From: an uncultured Granulosicoccaceae bacterium
GTDB lineage: Bacteria; Pseudomonadota; Gammaproteobacteria; Granulosicoccales; Granulosicoccaceae
NCBI GenBank assembly: GCA_937998875.1
Contig: CALLBO010000041.1
Coordinates: forward strand, 1-64,000
Reading direction: 5' to 3'
DNA: 64,000 bases
Part shown: piece by piece, positions 17,915 to 27,065 of the stretch
How the letters are laid out: every line of letters begins with the position of its first letter
Position numbering within the stretch: the first letter of the stretch is position 1
Notes under the pieces: model-generated
The model's input: only the letters and a program-made list of their open reading frames with translations
Database searches by the model: none
What the model was told of the DNA's origin: nothing
Made by a program: the position numbers and the translations under genes

Positions 17915-18340
17915 TTTCCTCTCCTTTTGTGGTAACGCAATTTCTATTGCACTGGCAAGGTATCACAATTGTGGGCGTACAATAATTATCAGCCACACTG
18001 GAAACCTTGTTGAGATATCGGTACTCGGAGTGCCTGTATCCTGTGTTGTCCGGTCGATTAGTTCGAGCGCAGTGGATTGACAGCCGGGACGTCTGTTCCG
18101 GTGATAGTGGTTGTTTCAATTGCGCTCAGTGACCACAGGGACCTCCATTAGGCATGGAGTCCATAGAACTATCTAAATGACGTAAAGTGGAAGTGGATTG
18201 GTTTATAGAGATCCGGGGTGTAATACTGGATTGAGATACTCCGTCCTATTAATGGCTATGCCAATTGCTCAGTAGCACACAGTTCTTCAAGCCTGACAAC
18301 CACGTCACTTTAAAAAGCACTTGTTTGCCCCAAGATCGGG
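17915..18340. other. Divergent intergenic region, no distinct signal
   Basis: About 425 bp between ggt and the rhomboid gene. It is ordinary non-coding sequence in which I find no gene, palindrome or convincing promoter. Confidence 0.4.
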
Positions 18341-19021
18341 GTGATGGAAAATAATCTCTCGCTACGGGACTGCATAACCCTCGCCAGCCTCTTTGCGCTG
18401 ATGCTTTGGATTACAAAGCTCGGTGAGTCGGTGTTTGGTGTCAGTCTGTCAAATATGGGTGTGTTCCCGAAAGAGCTCAGTGGACTGATTGGTATTTTTT
18501 CAGCACCGGTGATTCATGGCTCTTATCAGCACCTGCTCGGTAATACGCTTCCTGTTTTACTTTTAGGCAGTATGTTGATTTATGGATACCCTCGATCTCG
18601 CTGGTGGGTGTTGTCGATTGTATGGATCGCGTCAGGTCTCGGGGTGTGGTTTTTCGCAAGAGAGAGCTATCACATTGGTGCGAGTGGAATTACTCATGGC
18701 GTGTTTTTCTATTTATTTACCGCAGGCTTACTACGACGCGACAAAAGGTCAAGTGTGTTGTTAACGGTTGCATTTTTTATGTACGGCACGATGATCTGGT
18801 CGATCTTTCCGCAGGAACCGGGTATTTCTTTCGAATACCATCTATCTGGTGCGCTGAGCGGCTTTGTATGTGCGGTTTTGTTTCGACGTTGGGATCCAAA
18901 GCCTGTAACAAAAAAATATTCGTGGGAGCAGGAATCCGCTGATGATGGATTAGATGAGTATGATCCGATTATTGGTGATGAATGGAAGCTTGAAAATCAC
19001 CGGAAATCGCAAGGGAGTTAA
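18341..19021 (+). CDS. Rhomboid-family intramembrane serine protease
   Basis: The 226-residue protein has six or so membrane helices. The catalytic dyad is visible: S115 in the G-A-S-G motif and H167 in E-Y-H-L-S-G-A-L-S-G, with the supporting H64 and N68 in Q-H-L-L-G-N of helix 2. Rhomboids cleave transmembrane substrates inside the membrane. The C-terminal 40 residues are acidic and probably cytosolic. The frame starts GTG ATG at 18341; the ATG at 18344 may be the real start. It is followed by the tandem array of REP-like doublets. Confidence 0.9.
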   Translation: MMENNLSLRDCITLASLFALMLWITKLGESVFGVSLSNMGVFPKELSGLIGIFSAPVIHGSYQHLLGNTLPVLLLGSMLIYGYPRSRWWVLSIVWIASGLGVWFFARESYHIGASGITHGVFFYLFTAGLLRRDKRSSVLLTVAFFMYGTMIWSIFPQEPGISFEYHLSGALSGFVCAVLFRRWDPKPVTKKYSWEQESADDGLDEYDPIIGDEWKLENHRKSQGS

Positions 19022-19102
19022 GCTGATTCAAGGCCACAAACCACCTATGGGTGATTTGTTTATATTTTGGGTAAGCTGTGTGGGAATTATAATTACCCGT
19101 AA

Positions 19103-19283
19103 ACGTAGGGGGGATAAGCTGATTCAAGACCACAGGCTTGTAGATATCTAACATGTGAAAAATATCAAAACATCAGCGGACTCCTGGGCGCATCCACCAA
19201 TGTCACTCATGAATTATCGGCTTCGGAAAGCCACACTAACCAGAGGTTCAATCGGTGGATGCGCAAGCTTATCCCCCCTACGT
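19103..19283. repeat. REP-like doublet, copy C
   Basis: It has terminal ACGTAGGGGGGATAAGC and GCTTATCCCCCCTACGT, with internal GCGCATCCACC and GGTGGATGCGC. It is 181 bp long, shorter than copies A and B because the core differs. Confidence 0.85.
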
Positions 19284-19345
19284 TACGTTTTGGGTGCTTT
19301 CTTATATTTTCGGGTAAGCAGTTTGGGAATTATAACTACCCGTAA

Positions 19346-19527
19346 ACGTAGGGGGGATAAGCTGATTCTAGACCCACAAGCCTGTAGCTATATAATACGT
19401 GCAAGATATAAAAACATACGCGGACTCCTGGGCGCATCCACCAATGTCGCTCATGAATTATCGGCTTCGGAAAGCCTCATTAACCAGAGATTCAATCGGT
19501 GGATGCGCAAGCTTATCCCCCCTACGT
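19346..19527. repeat. REP-like doublet, copy D
   Basis: It is 182 bp with the same ends as copy C. The core differs from C at about a dozen positions and is closest to copy E (shared ATTCTAGACCCACAAGC start). Confidence 0.85.
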
Positions 19528-19589
19528 TACATTTTGGGTGATTTGTTTATGTTTTCGAGTAAGCCGTGTGAATTATAATCACCCGTAAA

Positions 19590-19770
19590 CGTAGGGGGGA
19601 TAAGCTGATTCTAGACCCACAAGCTTGTAGATATATAATACGTGCAAGATATAAAAACATACGCGGACTCCTGGGCGCATCCACCAATGTCTCTCATGAA
19701 TTATCGGCTTCGGAAAACCACACTTACCAGAGTTTCAATCGGTGGATGCGCACGCTTATCCCCCCTACGT
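19590..19770. repeat. REP-like doublet, copy E
   Basis: It is 181 bp with the same left end. The right REP unit has one change (GCGCACGCTTATC instead of GCGCAAGCTTATC). It lies 75 bp before the start of the next gene. Confidence 0.85.
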
Positions 19771-19844
19771 TACGCTATGGGTGCTTTGCGTATATTTTCG
19801 GGTAAGCTGTGTGGGAGTTATGTTGGCATTTAGGGTTAATTTTA

Positions 19845-21512
19845 TTGTCTGATCGAGCTTGCATTGTTGTATTTGGAGCTACGGGCTTGTTCGGCGAGTT
19901 ATTGGTCAGAAGATTGGCAAATGATCAGCGCTACAGTCTTGTAGGTGTTGCGAGAAATGAATCACGTTTGAATGCGCTGCTGGATGAAACTGATATTTCT
20001 ATTGCAATAGTTGATCGAGATGATAAAGCATCGGTTGCTGCAATACTCAAAAAATTAAAACCCTTTGCTGTTGTGGATTGCGCAGGGCCGTTTCAATACT
20101 ATGGTGAAGATCCGTATCGTTTTGCCAGTCAGGTGCTGCACGCTGGATCTCACTATATTGATATTGCTGATGCACCTGCCTTTGTAAGCGGCATTGCTGA
20201 ATTGGACATGCTGGCTAGGAAGCGCTCGCTACTGGCTATAGCCGGCGCGAGCTCGGCTCCTGCGATTAGTGCTGCAGCCGCCGATCAGCTTGTGGGATCA
20301 CTGCTTTCTGTAAACTCAATAGAAACGGCAATCGTTCCGGGTAACCGCACAAGACGAACTTTGTCAGTGATGAAAGCCATAATGGGGCAGGTTGGGCAGT
20401 CGTTTCAGATCATTCGTGATGGCAAGCCTAAAACTGTCTATGGCTGGACAGAGGCCAGGGTAGTGAATTTTGAGTTGCCCGCCATAGCGCCAGTGCGTGG
20501 CAGGCTCGCCTCACTGGTCAATACACCGGAAGTTCTTCTTTTTCCGGAACGTTATAAAGCGAGGACGGTTGCTGTATACGCAGGCCTTGAAATCGAGGCT
20601 TTTCACCGGTTACTGCAGTTTGGTGGAAAGCTTGTGCAATTGGGTTTTGTAAAGTCTCTATTGCCGTTGGTTAAAACAGCGCGCTTCATTGCTAACGGTT
20701 TTCAGAAATTGGGTTCCGATGTTGGCGGGATGCAGGTTTGTGTTGTCGGGCAGGATGTTCAGGGAAAGTTCGTCAAGCGAACCTGGGATCTTGTTGCGTG
20801 TGATGGCGAGGGGCCGAATATACCGACCCTGCCGGTGACTGTTCTACTTGATAAACTACGACGAGGATCATTTGAAGCGGGTGCGAAACCTTCCTGTGGA
20901 GAAGTATCGCTCGATGATCTGCAGCCATACTTTGAATCGATAGGTGCAGAGACTACTATCTACGAGGAAGAAATACAGCCGATATTCAAATCCGCTCTGG
21001 GTGAATCGTTTCATGTATTGCCGTCATCTGTACAAGCTTTGCATAGTACCTTTGGCAAGTCAGTTTATCGCGGTACGGCAGTGTCTTCAGGGCCAACGGG
21101 TCTAACCGGTAGGCTGGCGGCGTTCATGTTCGGGTTCCCGGGTGCTTCTGAAGGTATTCCTGTTGAGGTTACGATAACTGCGGATACGACCACTGAACAA
21201 TGGGCTCGTAACTTTAATGGCAGTGTATTCGAATCTCAGTTGTCACTTTCTGAAGACGGTCAGATTACCGAACGATTCGGACCACTTGTGGTATCGCTCG
21301 GTTTGCACGTTCGTGACGGGTGTTTACACTATCCGGTCACAAGCGCAAAGCTATTCGGTTTGATTCCGCTCCCGGCCATGTTGTTGCCGAAGAGCATTGC
21401 CCATGAGTCGGTTGACTCGCAAGGCAGATTTACCTTTGATGTGCACATACTTACACCGTTCGGAGCACGCATCGCGCACTACCGGGGATGGCTGTCTTTT
21501 GACTCGCAGTAA
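19845..21512 (+). CDS. Saccharopine-dehydrogenase-like NAD(P)-binding protein with DUF4166 domain
   Basis: This 555-residue two-domain protein starts with a Rossmann fold (I-V-V-F-G-A-T-G-L-F-G-E-L, about residues 6-18) of the saccharopine dehydrogenase/trans-acting enoyl reductase type, followed by C-A-G-P-F-Q-Y-Y-G, typical of that family. The C-terminal 190 residues (from about 365) match a DUF4166-like beta domain with G-R-L-A-A-F-M-F-G-F-P and the W-x-R-N-F-N-G pattern. The fused arrangement is known in bacteria but has no proven reaction. I chose TTG at 19845, with AGGG about 10 bases upstream; the frame remains open back into the repeat array. Confidence 0.75.
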   Translation: MSDRACIVVFGATGLFGELLVRRLANDQRYSLVGVARNESRLNALLDETDISIAIVDRDDKASVAAILKKLKPFAVVDCAGPFQYYGEDPYRFASQVLHAGSHYIDIADAPAFVSGIAELDMLARKRSLLAIAGASSAPAISAAAADQLVGSLLSVNSIETAIVPGNRTRRTLSVMKAIMGQVGQSFQIIRDGKPKTVYGWTEARVVNFELPAIAPVRGRLASLVNTPEVLLFPERYKARTVAVYAGLEIEAFHRLLQFGGKLVQLGFVKSLLPLVKTARFIANGFQKLGSDVGGMQVCVVGQDVQGKFVKRTWDLVACDGEGPNIPTLPVTVLLDKLRRGSFEAGAKPSCGEVSLDDLQPYFESIGAETTIYEEEIQPIFKSALGESFHVLPSSVQALHSTFGKSVYRGTAVSSGPTGLTGRLAAFMFGFPGASEGIPVEVTITADTTTEQWARNFNGSVFESQLSLSEDGQITERFGPLVVSLGLHVRDGCLHYPVTSAKLFGLIPLPAMLLPKSIAHESVDSQGRFTFDVHILTPFGARIAHYRGWLSFDSQ

Positions 21513-21663
21513 TCCGGATTTATACGGTGTCAAGTTGCGGAAATTAATCCCTCTGCCGTGACGCAATAAGACCTGAAAACCCTTGATTTAATCAGCCTCA
21601 CAGCGCAATCTATAGTCAATGTGCTCCGTGTCGGGGCGCGCTGTCGAGAACGAGGAGGAATCG

Positions 21664-22692
21664 ATGAAGCAAATTCAAAAACTAGCCGCCGCCGTCGGTG
21701 TTGCATTACTTGGCTGTATGTCTCAGTCAATCGCTGCAGAGAAAGTTACTTATTACTGTAGTGCTCAGGAAGACTGGTGCCAACTAATGGCCAGTGGCTT
21801 TGAAGAGGCGACCGGTATAAAGGTAAACATGACCCGTAAAAGTTCGGGTGAGACGTTTGCGCAAATTAAAGCTGAGGCAGATAACCCCAAAGGCGATGTC
21901 TGGTGGGGTGGAACAGGTGATCCACACCTGCAGGCTGCGGAGGAAGGCCTTACCGAAGCCTATGAGTCTCCTATGCGAGGTGAACTGCATGATTGGTCAA
22001 TTAGTCAGTCAGAGTCTGCCGACAACAAAACTATTGGTATCTATTCCGGAGCACTTGGCTATGGCTACAACGAAGAAATTCTTAAAGCCAATAATCTGCC
22101 TGAACCGGCTTGCTGGGAAGACCTGTTAAAGCCTGAGTATAAGGGGCATGTGCAGATGGCCAATCCGAACTCTTCCGGTACGGCATACACCACACTCGCC
22201 ACCATTGTTCAATTGTTCGGTGAAGACGAAGGCTTTGAGTTTATGAAAGGTCTGCACAAGAACATTAACCAGTACACCAAGTCTGGTTCTGCTCCAATAA
22301 AAGCTGCGGCGCGAGGTGAGAATACGATAGGTATCGTGTTTATGCATGATGCAGTAAAGCAGGCAGCTTCAGGTTTTCCAATCAAGGTCGTCGCGCCTTG
22401 TGAAGGAACTGGCTATGAGATTGGTTCTATGAGTCTTATCAAAGATGGGCGTAACCTTGAAAATGCAAAGAAGTTTTACGACTGGGCGCTAACAGCAGAT
22501 GTGCAGTCCCGTTCACTTGAAGTTAAAGCGTTTCAGGTTATGTCTAACAAATCTGCTGAAAGCTCGCCCCAGGCACCGGATCTTGCCTCTATCAAGCTGA
22601 TTGACTATGACTTTAAAAAGTACGGCTCTTCTGCTGAGCGTAAACGCCTGCTGAAAAAGTGGGACGACGAAGTATCTACGCTTCCTCGTTAG
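21664..22692 (+). CDS. ABC transporter substrate-binding protein, AfuA/FbpA family
   Basis: The 342-residue periplasmic protein has a signal peptide (about 1-25, ending SIAA-E) and a class II binding fold: Y-Y-C-S-A-Q near the start, then W-W-G-G-T-G-D-P-H, G-A-L-G-Y-G-Y-N and N-P-N-S-S-G-T-A-Y. These motifs place it with AfuA-type proteins. I see no adjacent Tyr-Tyr pair in the C-terminal half, which ferric-binding FbpA proteins use to hold iron, so a sugar-phosphate or other organic anion is more likely than ferric ion. CGAGGAGGAATCG before the ATG is a strong ribosome site. The permease and ATPase genes follow, after a hairpin. Confidence 0.8.
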   Translation: MKQIQKLAAAVGVALLGCMSQSIAAEKVTYYCSAQEDWCQLMASGFEEATGIKVNMTRKSSGETFAQIKAEADNPKGDVWWGGTGDPHLQAAEEGLTEAYESPMRGELHDWSISQSESADNKTIGIYSGALGYGYNEEILKANNLPEPACWEDLLKPEYKGHVQMANPNSSGTAYTTLATIVQLFGEDEGFEFMKGLHKNINQYTKSGSAPIKAAARGENTIGIVFMHDAVKQAASGFPIKVVAPCEGTGYEIGSMSLIKDGRNLENAKKFYDWALTADVQSRSLEVKAFQVMSNKSAESSPQAPDLASIKLIDYDFKKYGSSAERKRLLKKWDDEVSTLPR

Positions 22693-22740
22693 TTGCAGAA
22701 ACAGGCTGACCTAATCCATACAGGGTTACGTTAGTTATCA

Positions 22741-22776
22741 GAGTGGTGTGCATTCGCACACCACTCATTATTTATT
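22741..22776 (+). terminator. Strong hairpin between binding-protein and permease genes
   Basis: GAGTGGTGTGC and GCACACCACTC form a perfect 11-bp stem with an ATTC loop, followed by ATTATTTATT. It sits inside the operon, after the binding-protein gene, where a partial terminator or RNA-stabilising hairpin would give the binding protein more transcript than the permease. Confidence 0.75.
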
Positions 22777-22801
22777 CAGCTCATCCCGGACTCGCTAGCA
22801 C

Positions 22802-25033
22802 TTGTCAGCTCCTGTATCAGATGTTCTTGCTACCAGAAGAGGAAGCCGTGTAGTCATTCTGTGGTTGTTTATCGGCTTACTTGGGTATTTCGTACTTCCC
22901 TGGTACATGCTGGAGGATGGCTTTTTCAGTTTTGAATGGCTGTTTGACGGCTATCCTTTTGACTCCGATTATGCGCCTGGCGCTTTTCTTGTTTATCAAG
23001 GAGAGAAAATCTGGCTCACTCCGCTGATTCTGCCGCTACTGTTACCACTCGTCGTACTGGGTCGAAAGACAGATCGCCGTTTTTTTTCTACGGTGTTGAT
23101 CGTCGCCGGTGTCAGTGGGTTCTTTTATCTGTTCGCACAGGGCTTTGCAATTGGCATCCGTGGTTTTAATGCGGAGTGGATGACGGCCTTGTTCGGTGAG
23201 TTGGGGGATCGGCAATTCGGGTTTGGCTACGGCGCAGTGCTACTAGCCTGTACTTTCCTGTTCTACTTAACCACTGGAATCGCTGCGCGTGGGTACATCA
23301 ATGGTGATGTGTTTGTGGTGGGAGCAATCGGATTCATCATCTCGATTGTTGCGATTTTTATTTTCTTTCCAATTGCACAAATGTTGTCGAGTGCGTTGCA
23401 TGACAATGATGGTGCGTATTCGCTGTCAGTATTTGTGGAAAAGTTCTCTGAGAACAAGATTTGGGGTCTTGCCTGCCTGACCGAAAACCGTGGTTGTGGT
23501 GTAGCCTGGAATTCATTGTTTCTAGCTGTGATTGTTGGGGCGACTACTACTCTATTGGGTCTGGTGTTCGCACTGGTTGCTACGCGTTCCGGTTTTCGTT
23601 ACGGCAACTGGCTACGTGCATTGACGGTGCTGCCAATAATTACCCCTCCGTTTGTAATTGGCCTTGCCATTATATTGTTGTTTGGTTTGTCCGGTACTGT
23701 CACACAATGGGTAGCCGGCGCGCTTGATCTGCAGCCATCGCGCTGGGTCTATGGGCTGCCAGGAATAATGATCGCGCAGATGTTGTCCTTCACGCCTATT
23801 GCTTTTCTGGTACTGATTGGCGTTGTCGAAGGAGTAAGCCCATCTATGGAAGAGGCATCGCAAACTTTACGAGCCAGTCGCTGGTATACCTTTAAAACCG
23901 TAACCTTTCCGCTGATTAGGCCAGGGCTTGCAAACGCATTCTTACTGGGCTTTATCGAGAGCATGGCGGATTTTGGTAACCCGCTGGTATTGGGTGGCAA
24001 CTATGATGTGCTGTCTACAGAGATATTCTTTGCCATTGTAGGCGCACAGAATGACCAGGGCAGGGCAGCTGTGCTCGCAATCGTATTGCTTTTGTTTACG
24101 TTAACTGCGTTCTATGCACAGCGTCGCTGGCTGGGCAAGAAGTCATACATAACCAAAACAGGTAAGGGTGACGGTGGTAGTCATTCGTTGATGCCAAAGC
24201 GTATTATGTATCCTTGTTACGCCATTGCCTCTATATGGGTAGTATTTACGGTTACGGTCTACGGCATGATTATCTATGGTGGATTTGTCGAAACATGGGG
24301 GCTAAACCATACGCTCACGCTTAAACACTACATTACAACCTTCGCCATTGGCTTTAATGAATTTGGTATTCACTTTAAAGGCACGGCATGGGACTCTTTT
24401 TTTACAACTCTCAAGATTGCAGCGACTGCTGCACCTTTAACAGCAATTGTGGGGCTAATAACTGCCTATCTTCTCGTGCGTCAACAATTTCGCGGAAAAG
24501 ACTGGTTTGAATTCGGTACGATGTTGAGCTTTGCCATACCCGGAACGGTTGTGGGTGTCAGCTATATTCTGGCTTTCAATGTGCCACCGCTCGAACTCAC
24601 GGGCACCGGTATTATTCTGATAATCAGCTTTGTGTTTCGGAATATGCCGGTTGGGGTTCGGGCCGGTATCGCATCAATGTCTCAGTTGGATAAAAGCCTT
24701 GATGAGGCGTCATTAACACTTGGGGCAAACACCTGGCGTACCTTCCGAAAAGTAATTCTGCCACTAATGCGACCGGCCATTCTGGCTGCCCTGGTATTTA
24801 GTTTTGTACGTGCAATGACAGCGATAAGTGCAGTTATTTTTCTAGTCAGTGCCGAATACAACATGGCAACCAGCTATATCATCGGTCGGGTGGAAAACAA
24901 CGACTATGGTATTGCCATCGCCTACTCAACAACTCTGATTTTTGTCATGCTTGCAGCGATATTGCTGTTCCAATTGCTGGTTGGTCGTAACCAGACATCC
25001 CGTCCATTTCAGACTCGTACCAACGTCGGTTGA
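22802..25033 (+). CDS. ABC transporter permease, fused double-length (AfuB/FbpB type)
   Basis: The 743-residue inner-membrane protein carries two permease halves in one chain. Each has the cytoplasmic EAA loop that contacts the ATPase: E-E-A-S-Q-T-L-R-A-S-R-W-Y-T-F (about residues 350-365) and D-E-A-S-L-T-L-G-A-N-T-W-R-T-F (about 638-653). The first about 200 residues add extra helices before the first permease half. The start is TTG at 22802 with no good ribosome site, which fits weak translation relative to the binding protein. The ATPase gene starts four bases after its stop. Confidence 0.9.
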   Translation: MSAPVSDVLATRRGSRVVILWLFIGLLGYFVLPWYMLEDGFFSFEWLFDGYPFDSDYAPGAFLVYQGEKIWLTPLILPLLLPLVVLGRKTDRRFFSTVLIVAGVSGFFYLFAQGFAIGIRGFNAEWMTALFGELGDRQFGFGYGAVLLACTFLFYLTTGIAARGYINGDVFVVGAIGFIISIVAIFIFFPIAQMLSSALHDNDGAYSLSVFVEKFSENKIWGLACLTENRGCGVAWNSLFLAVIVGATTTLLGLVFALVATRSGFRYGNWLRALTVLPIITPPFVIGLAIILLFGLSGTVTQWVAGALDLQPSRWVYGLPGIMIAQMLSFTPIAFLVLIGVVEGVSPSMEEASQTLRASRWYTFKTVTFPLIRPGLANAFLLGFIESMADFGNPLVLGGNYDVLSTEIFFAIVGAQNDQGRAAVLAIVLLLFTLTAFYAQRRWLGKKSYITKTGKGDGGSHSLMPKRIMYPCYAIASIWVVFTVTVYGMIIYGGFVETWGLNHTLTLKHYITTFAIGFNEFGIHFKGTAWDSFFTTLKIAATAAPLTAIVGLITAYLLVRQQFRGKDWFEFGTMLSFAIPGTVVGVSYILAFNVPPLELTGTGIILIISFVFRNMPVGVRAGIASMSQLDKSLDEASLTLGANTWRTFRKVILPLMRPAILAALVFSFVRAMTAISAVIFLVSAEYNMATSYIIGRVENNDYGIAIAYSTTLIFVMLAAILLFQLLVGRNQTSRPFQTRTNVG

Positions 25034-25037
25034 CACT

Positions 25038-26144
25038 ATGACTCTTGACAATATGACACAGGGTGAGATTAAAACGCGTGCTGCCTCCGTTGAATTTAAG
25101 TCCGTAACCAAACGTTATGGCACTGAGGTCACGGCAGTCGATGATGTCTCGCTTCATGTTGAAGCCGGTGAGCTGGTAACCCTGTTGGGGCCCTCAGGCT
25201 GTGGAAAAACTACCACCCTTCGCATGATTGCAGGGCTTGAGATGGCCACTGAAGGAAAGATTCTTATCGGTGGTAGTGATGTTACTCAGTTGCCAGCCAC
25301 TGACCGGGATGTGTCAATGGTGTTTCAGTCTTATGCATTGTTTCCGCATATGACAGTGTTAGAAAATGTGTGCTACGGACTTAGAGCCTCCGGCAAGAAA
25401 AAGAAACAGAGCGTGGAGTTGGCTGAACACGGCCTGGATCTGGTGGGTCTTGCCGGTTACGGCAGTCGTCTGCCGAGTGAGTTGTCAGGTGGGCAGCAAC
25501 AGCGTGTCGCCGTAGCGAGAGCGCTGGTGCTGGAACCGCAGGTGTTATTGTTCGATGAGCCGTTATCGAACCTTGATGCAAAATTACGCCGGCAGGTGAG
25601 AGAAGACATTCGCGATATTCAACAGCGATTGTCGCTCACGGTTGTGTATGTAACTCATGACCAGGAAGAAGCGCTCGCAGTGTCTGATCGAATTATTGTC
25701 ATGAAGAACGCAATGATTGCACAGGTCGGTAGCCCGCGAGAGTTATACGAACAACCGGCTAGTGAATTTGTAGCAGACTTTATCGGTGAGGCAAATATCG
25801 TCGAGGCTCAGATTAGTGCTGTGCATGAAGGCCTCGCAACAGTGCACGTGGGAGATGTAACCCTTAATCTCGATTCCCGGGGTCTGGCAGCAGGCAGCGC
25901 AAAGCTTGCGGTGCGGCCTAACCGGATTTTTATTGAACCACATCATCCGGGCAGCGCGGATGCATTGGTTGGTTCAGTTTTAAAAGCCACTTATGTTGGA
26001 GACCGAATCGAGTATAAGGTGGCTACCGACCTGGGTGCTCTCTTCTGTACCAGTGAAGCGACCGACCGACAGGTTGTTGAGGGAAGCGAGGTGGCAGTGC
26101 GCTTCGATGACGTTGGACCTGTGTTGCTGCCGCATTCGGCGTAG
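25038..26144 (+). CDS. ABC transporter ATP-binding protein (AfuC/FbpC type)
   Basis: The 368-residue ATPase powers the preceding permease. Walker A is G-P-S-G-C-G-K-T-T (about 51-59), the signature L-S-G-G-Q-Q-Q-R, Walker B V-L-L-F-D-E-P and switch histidine in Y-V-T-H-D-Q-E-E are all intact. The C-terminal 110 residues form a TOBE-type regulatory domain. The open frame extends upstream into the permease gene, but the conserved domain and gene spacing point to the ATG at 25038. No terminator is seen before the regulator gene. Confidence 0.92.
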   Translation: MTLDNMTQGEIKTRAASVEFKSVTKRYGTEVTAVDDVSLHVEAGELVTLLGPSGCGKTTTLRMIAGLEMATEGKILIGGSDVTQLPATDRDVSMVFQSYALFPHMTVLENVCYGLRASGKKKKQSVELAEHGLDLVGLAGYGSRLPSELSGGQQQRVAVARALVLEPQVLLFDEPLSNLDAKLRRQVREDIRDIQQRLSLTVVYVTHDQEEALAVSDRIIVMKNAMIAQVGSPRELYEQPASEFVADFIGEANIVEAQISAVHEGLATVHVGDVTLNLDSRGLAAGSAKLAVRPNRIFIEPHHPGSADALVGSVLKATYVGDRIEYKVATDLGALFCTSEATDRQVVEGSEVAVRFDDVGPVLLPHSA

Positions 26145-26227
26145 ACCATCAGAAAAGCAGGCAGGCATGTTAATTCGCGCGCGCTGCACCGCTCTTTAAA
26201 CAGCACATTGGATTTTTTAGAAGAGGC

Positions 26228-26255
26228 TTGACTCACTCTGATTTCGGAGTATTGT
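26228..26255 (+). promoter_or_regulatory. Sigma-70 promoter of the GntR-oxalate operon
   Basis: TTGACT (five of six) and TATTGT (four of six) are separated by 16 bases. Transcription would start near 26262, at the edge of the palindromic operator that follows, so a bound repressor would block it. Confidence 0.55.
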
Positions 26256-26264
26256 GTAAGGTAT

Positions 26265-26276
26265 GTGGTATACCAC
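26265..26276. promoter_or_regulatory. Palindromic GntR-type operator
   Basis: GTGGTATACCAC is a perfect 12-base palindrome just after the predicted promoter and 12 bases before the start of the GntR/FCD regulator gene. FCD-subfamily regulators bind short palindromes of the TGGTnnnACCA type, so autoregulation is the natural reading. I saw no second perfect copy in the window. Confidence 0.6.
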
Positions 26277-26288
26277 TGGGGGAGGATC

Positions 26289-27008
26289 TTGCAGAAAAAA
26301 TCTCAGTCAGGCGCATTGAAACTGCGTCCGGTGGCGGCCAACCACTCGCTCAAAGATCACATATATCCGATTCTAAAGTCGGCCATCATGGAGATGGACA
26401 TCTACAGCGCTGATGCGAGTCTGCGTCTGGATGAGCGCCAGCTGGCCGAGCAGCTACAAATTTCGCGCACACCGATTCGCGAAGCACTGGCACAGCTTGA
26501 GCGCGAGGGTTTTGTCGAAATAAAGCCCCGCAAGGGTGTTTATGTTCGCCCGAAGACACTGTCGGAAGTGTTGGAGCTCGTCGTCGTATGGGCGGCACTG
26601 GAGAGCATGGCAGCACGGCTTGTTACGCAGGTGGCCAGCGATAGGGAGATTGCTACGTTGCGCGAGCTGGGTGTTAAACACAGTGCTGATTCCCAACGTG
26701 CAGACATCGAAGAATACTCTGAAGCCAACATCAAATTTCATCAAAGAATACTCGACCTCTCCGGTTGCACGCTACTTAGTGAAACCGCAGAAGGATTGCT
26801 GCAGCACATGCATGCGGTAAGGCGGCAGGCAATGCGCGAAAAAGATCGTGTTAGTCGATCGGTGGTAGATCACATGGCAATTATCGAAGCAATTGAGAAT
26901 CGCGAAGCCGAACTTGCAGCAATGCTTGTTCGGGATCATACCATGAAGTTGCACGACCACATCCAAAACACCTGGCAGGAATTGCAGGATGTTCAAAAGA
27001 CTAATTAA
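26289..27008 (+). CDS. GntR-family transcriptional regulator (FCD subfamily)
   Basis: The 239-residue regulator has an N-terminal winged helix (L-D-E-R-Q-L-A-E-Q-L, then S-R-T-P-I-R-E-A-L-A-Q-L-E-R-E-G-F-V) and a C-terminal all-helical FCD ligand domain with the metal-ligand type histidines in K-F-H-Q-R-I-L and D-H-M-A-I-I-E-A-I. FCD regulators usually respond to small organic acids. The TTG start at 26289 has GGGGGAGGA ahead of it. It leads the oxalate genes in the same orientation (57 bp to oxc), so it probably controls them with oxalate or an oxalate-derived acid as effector; that part is inference. Confidence 0.85.
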   Translation: MQKKSQSGALKLRPVAANHSLKDHIYPILKSAIMEMDIYSADASLRLDERQLAEQLQISRTPIREALAQLEREGFVEIKPRKGVYVRPKTLSEVLELVVVWAALESMAARLVTQVASDREIATLRELGVKHSADSQRADIEEYSEANIKFHQRILDLSGCTLLSETAEGLLQHMHAVRRQAMREKDRVSRSVVDHMAIIEAIENREAELAAMLVRDHTMKLHDHIQNTWQELQDVQKTN

Positions 27009-27065
27009 GCCCGAAGATAGCTATCCCAAGACCTACTTAGCCAGAGAGTAACCAGGAACAAACCT

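Larger units (their letters stand above)
19041..19820. repeat. Tandem array of a 243-bp unit (three copies plus flank)
   Basis: Each unit is one REP-like doublet (181-182 bp) plus a conserved 62-bp spacer with the words TGGGTG, TATATTTT, GGGTAAGC, GGGAATTATAA and ACCCGTAA. Doublet starts are at 19103, 19346 and 19590 (periods 243 and 244). The spacer also appears before the first doublet (from about 19043) and in part after the last (to about 19820), so the array arose by duplication of doublet plus flank. Open frames inside it are repeat artefacts. Confidence 0.85.

Noticed and set aside
19041-19820. CRISPR-like array
   Set aside because: The repeats are 180 bp inverted doublets with conserved, not unique, spacers, and no cas gene is present.
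19155-19833. Open reading frames of 60-130 codons in the tandem repeat array
   Set aside because: They consist of repeat sequence, recur in each copy and have no ribosome sites or conserved residues; palindromes create the open frames.
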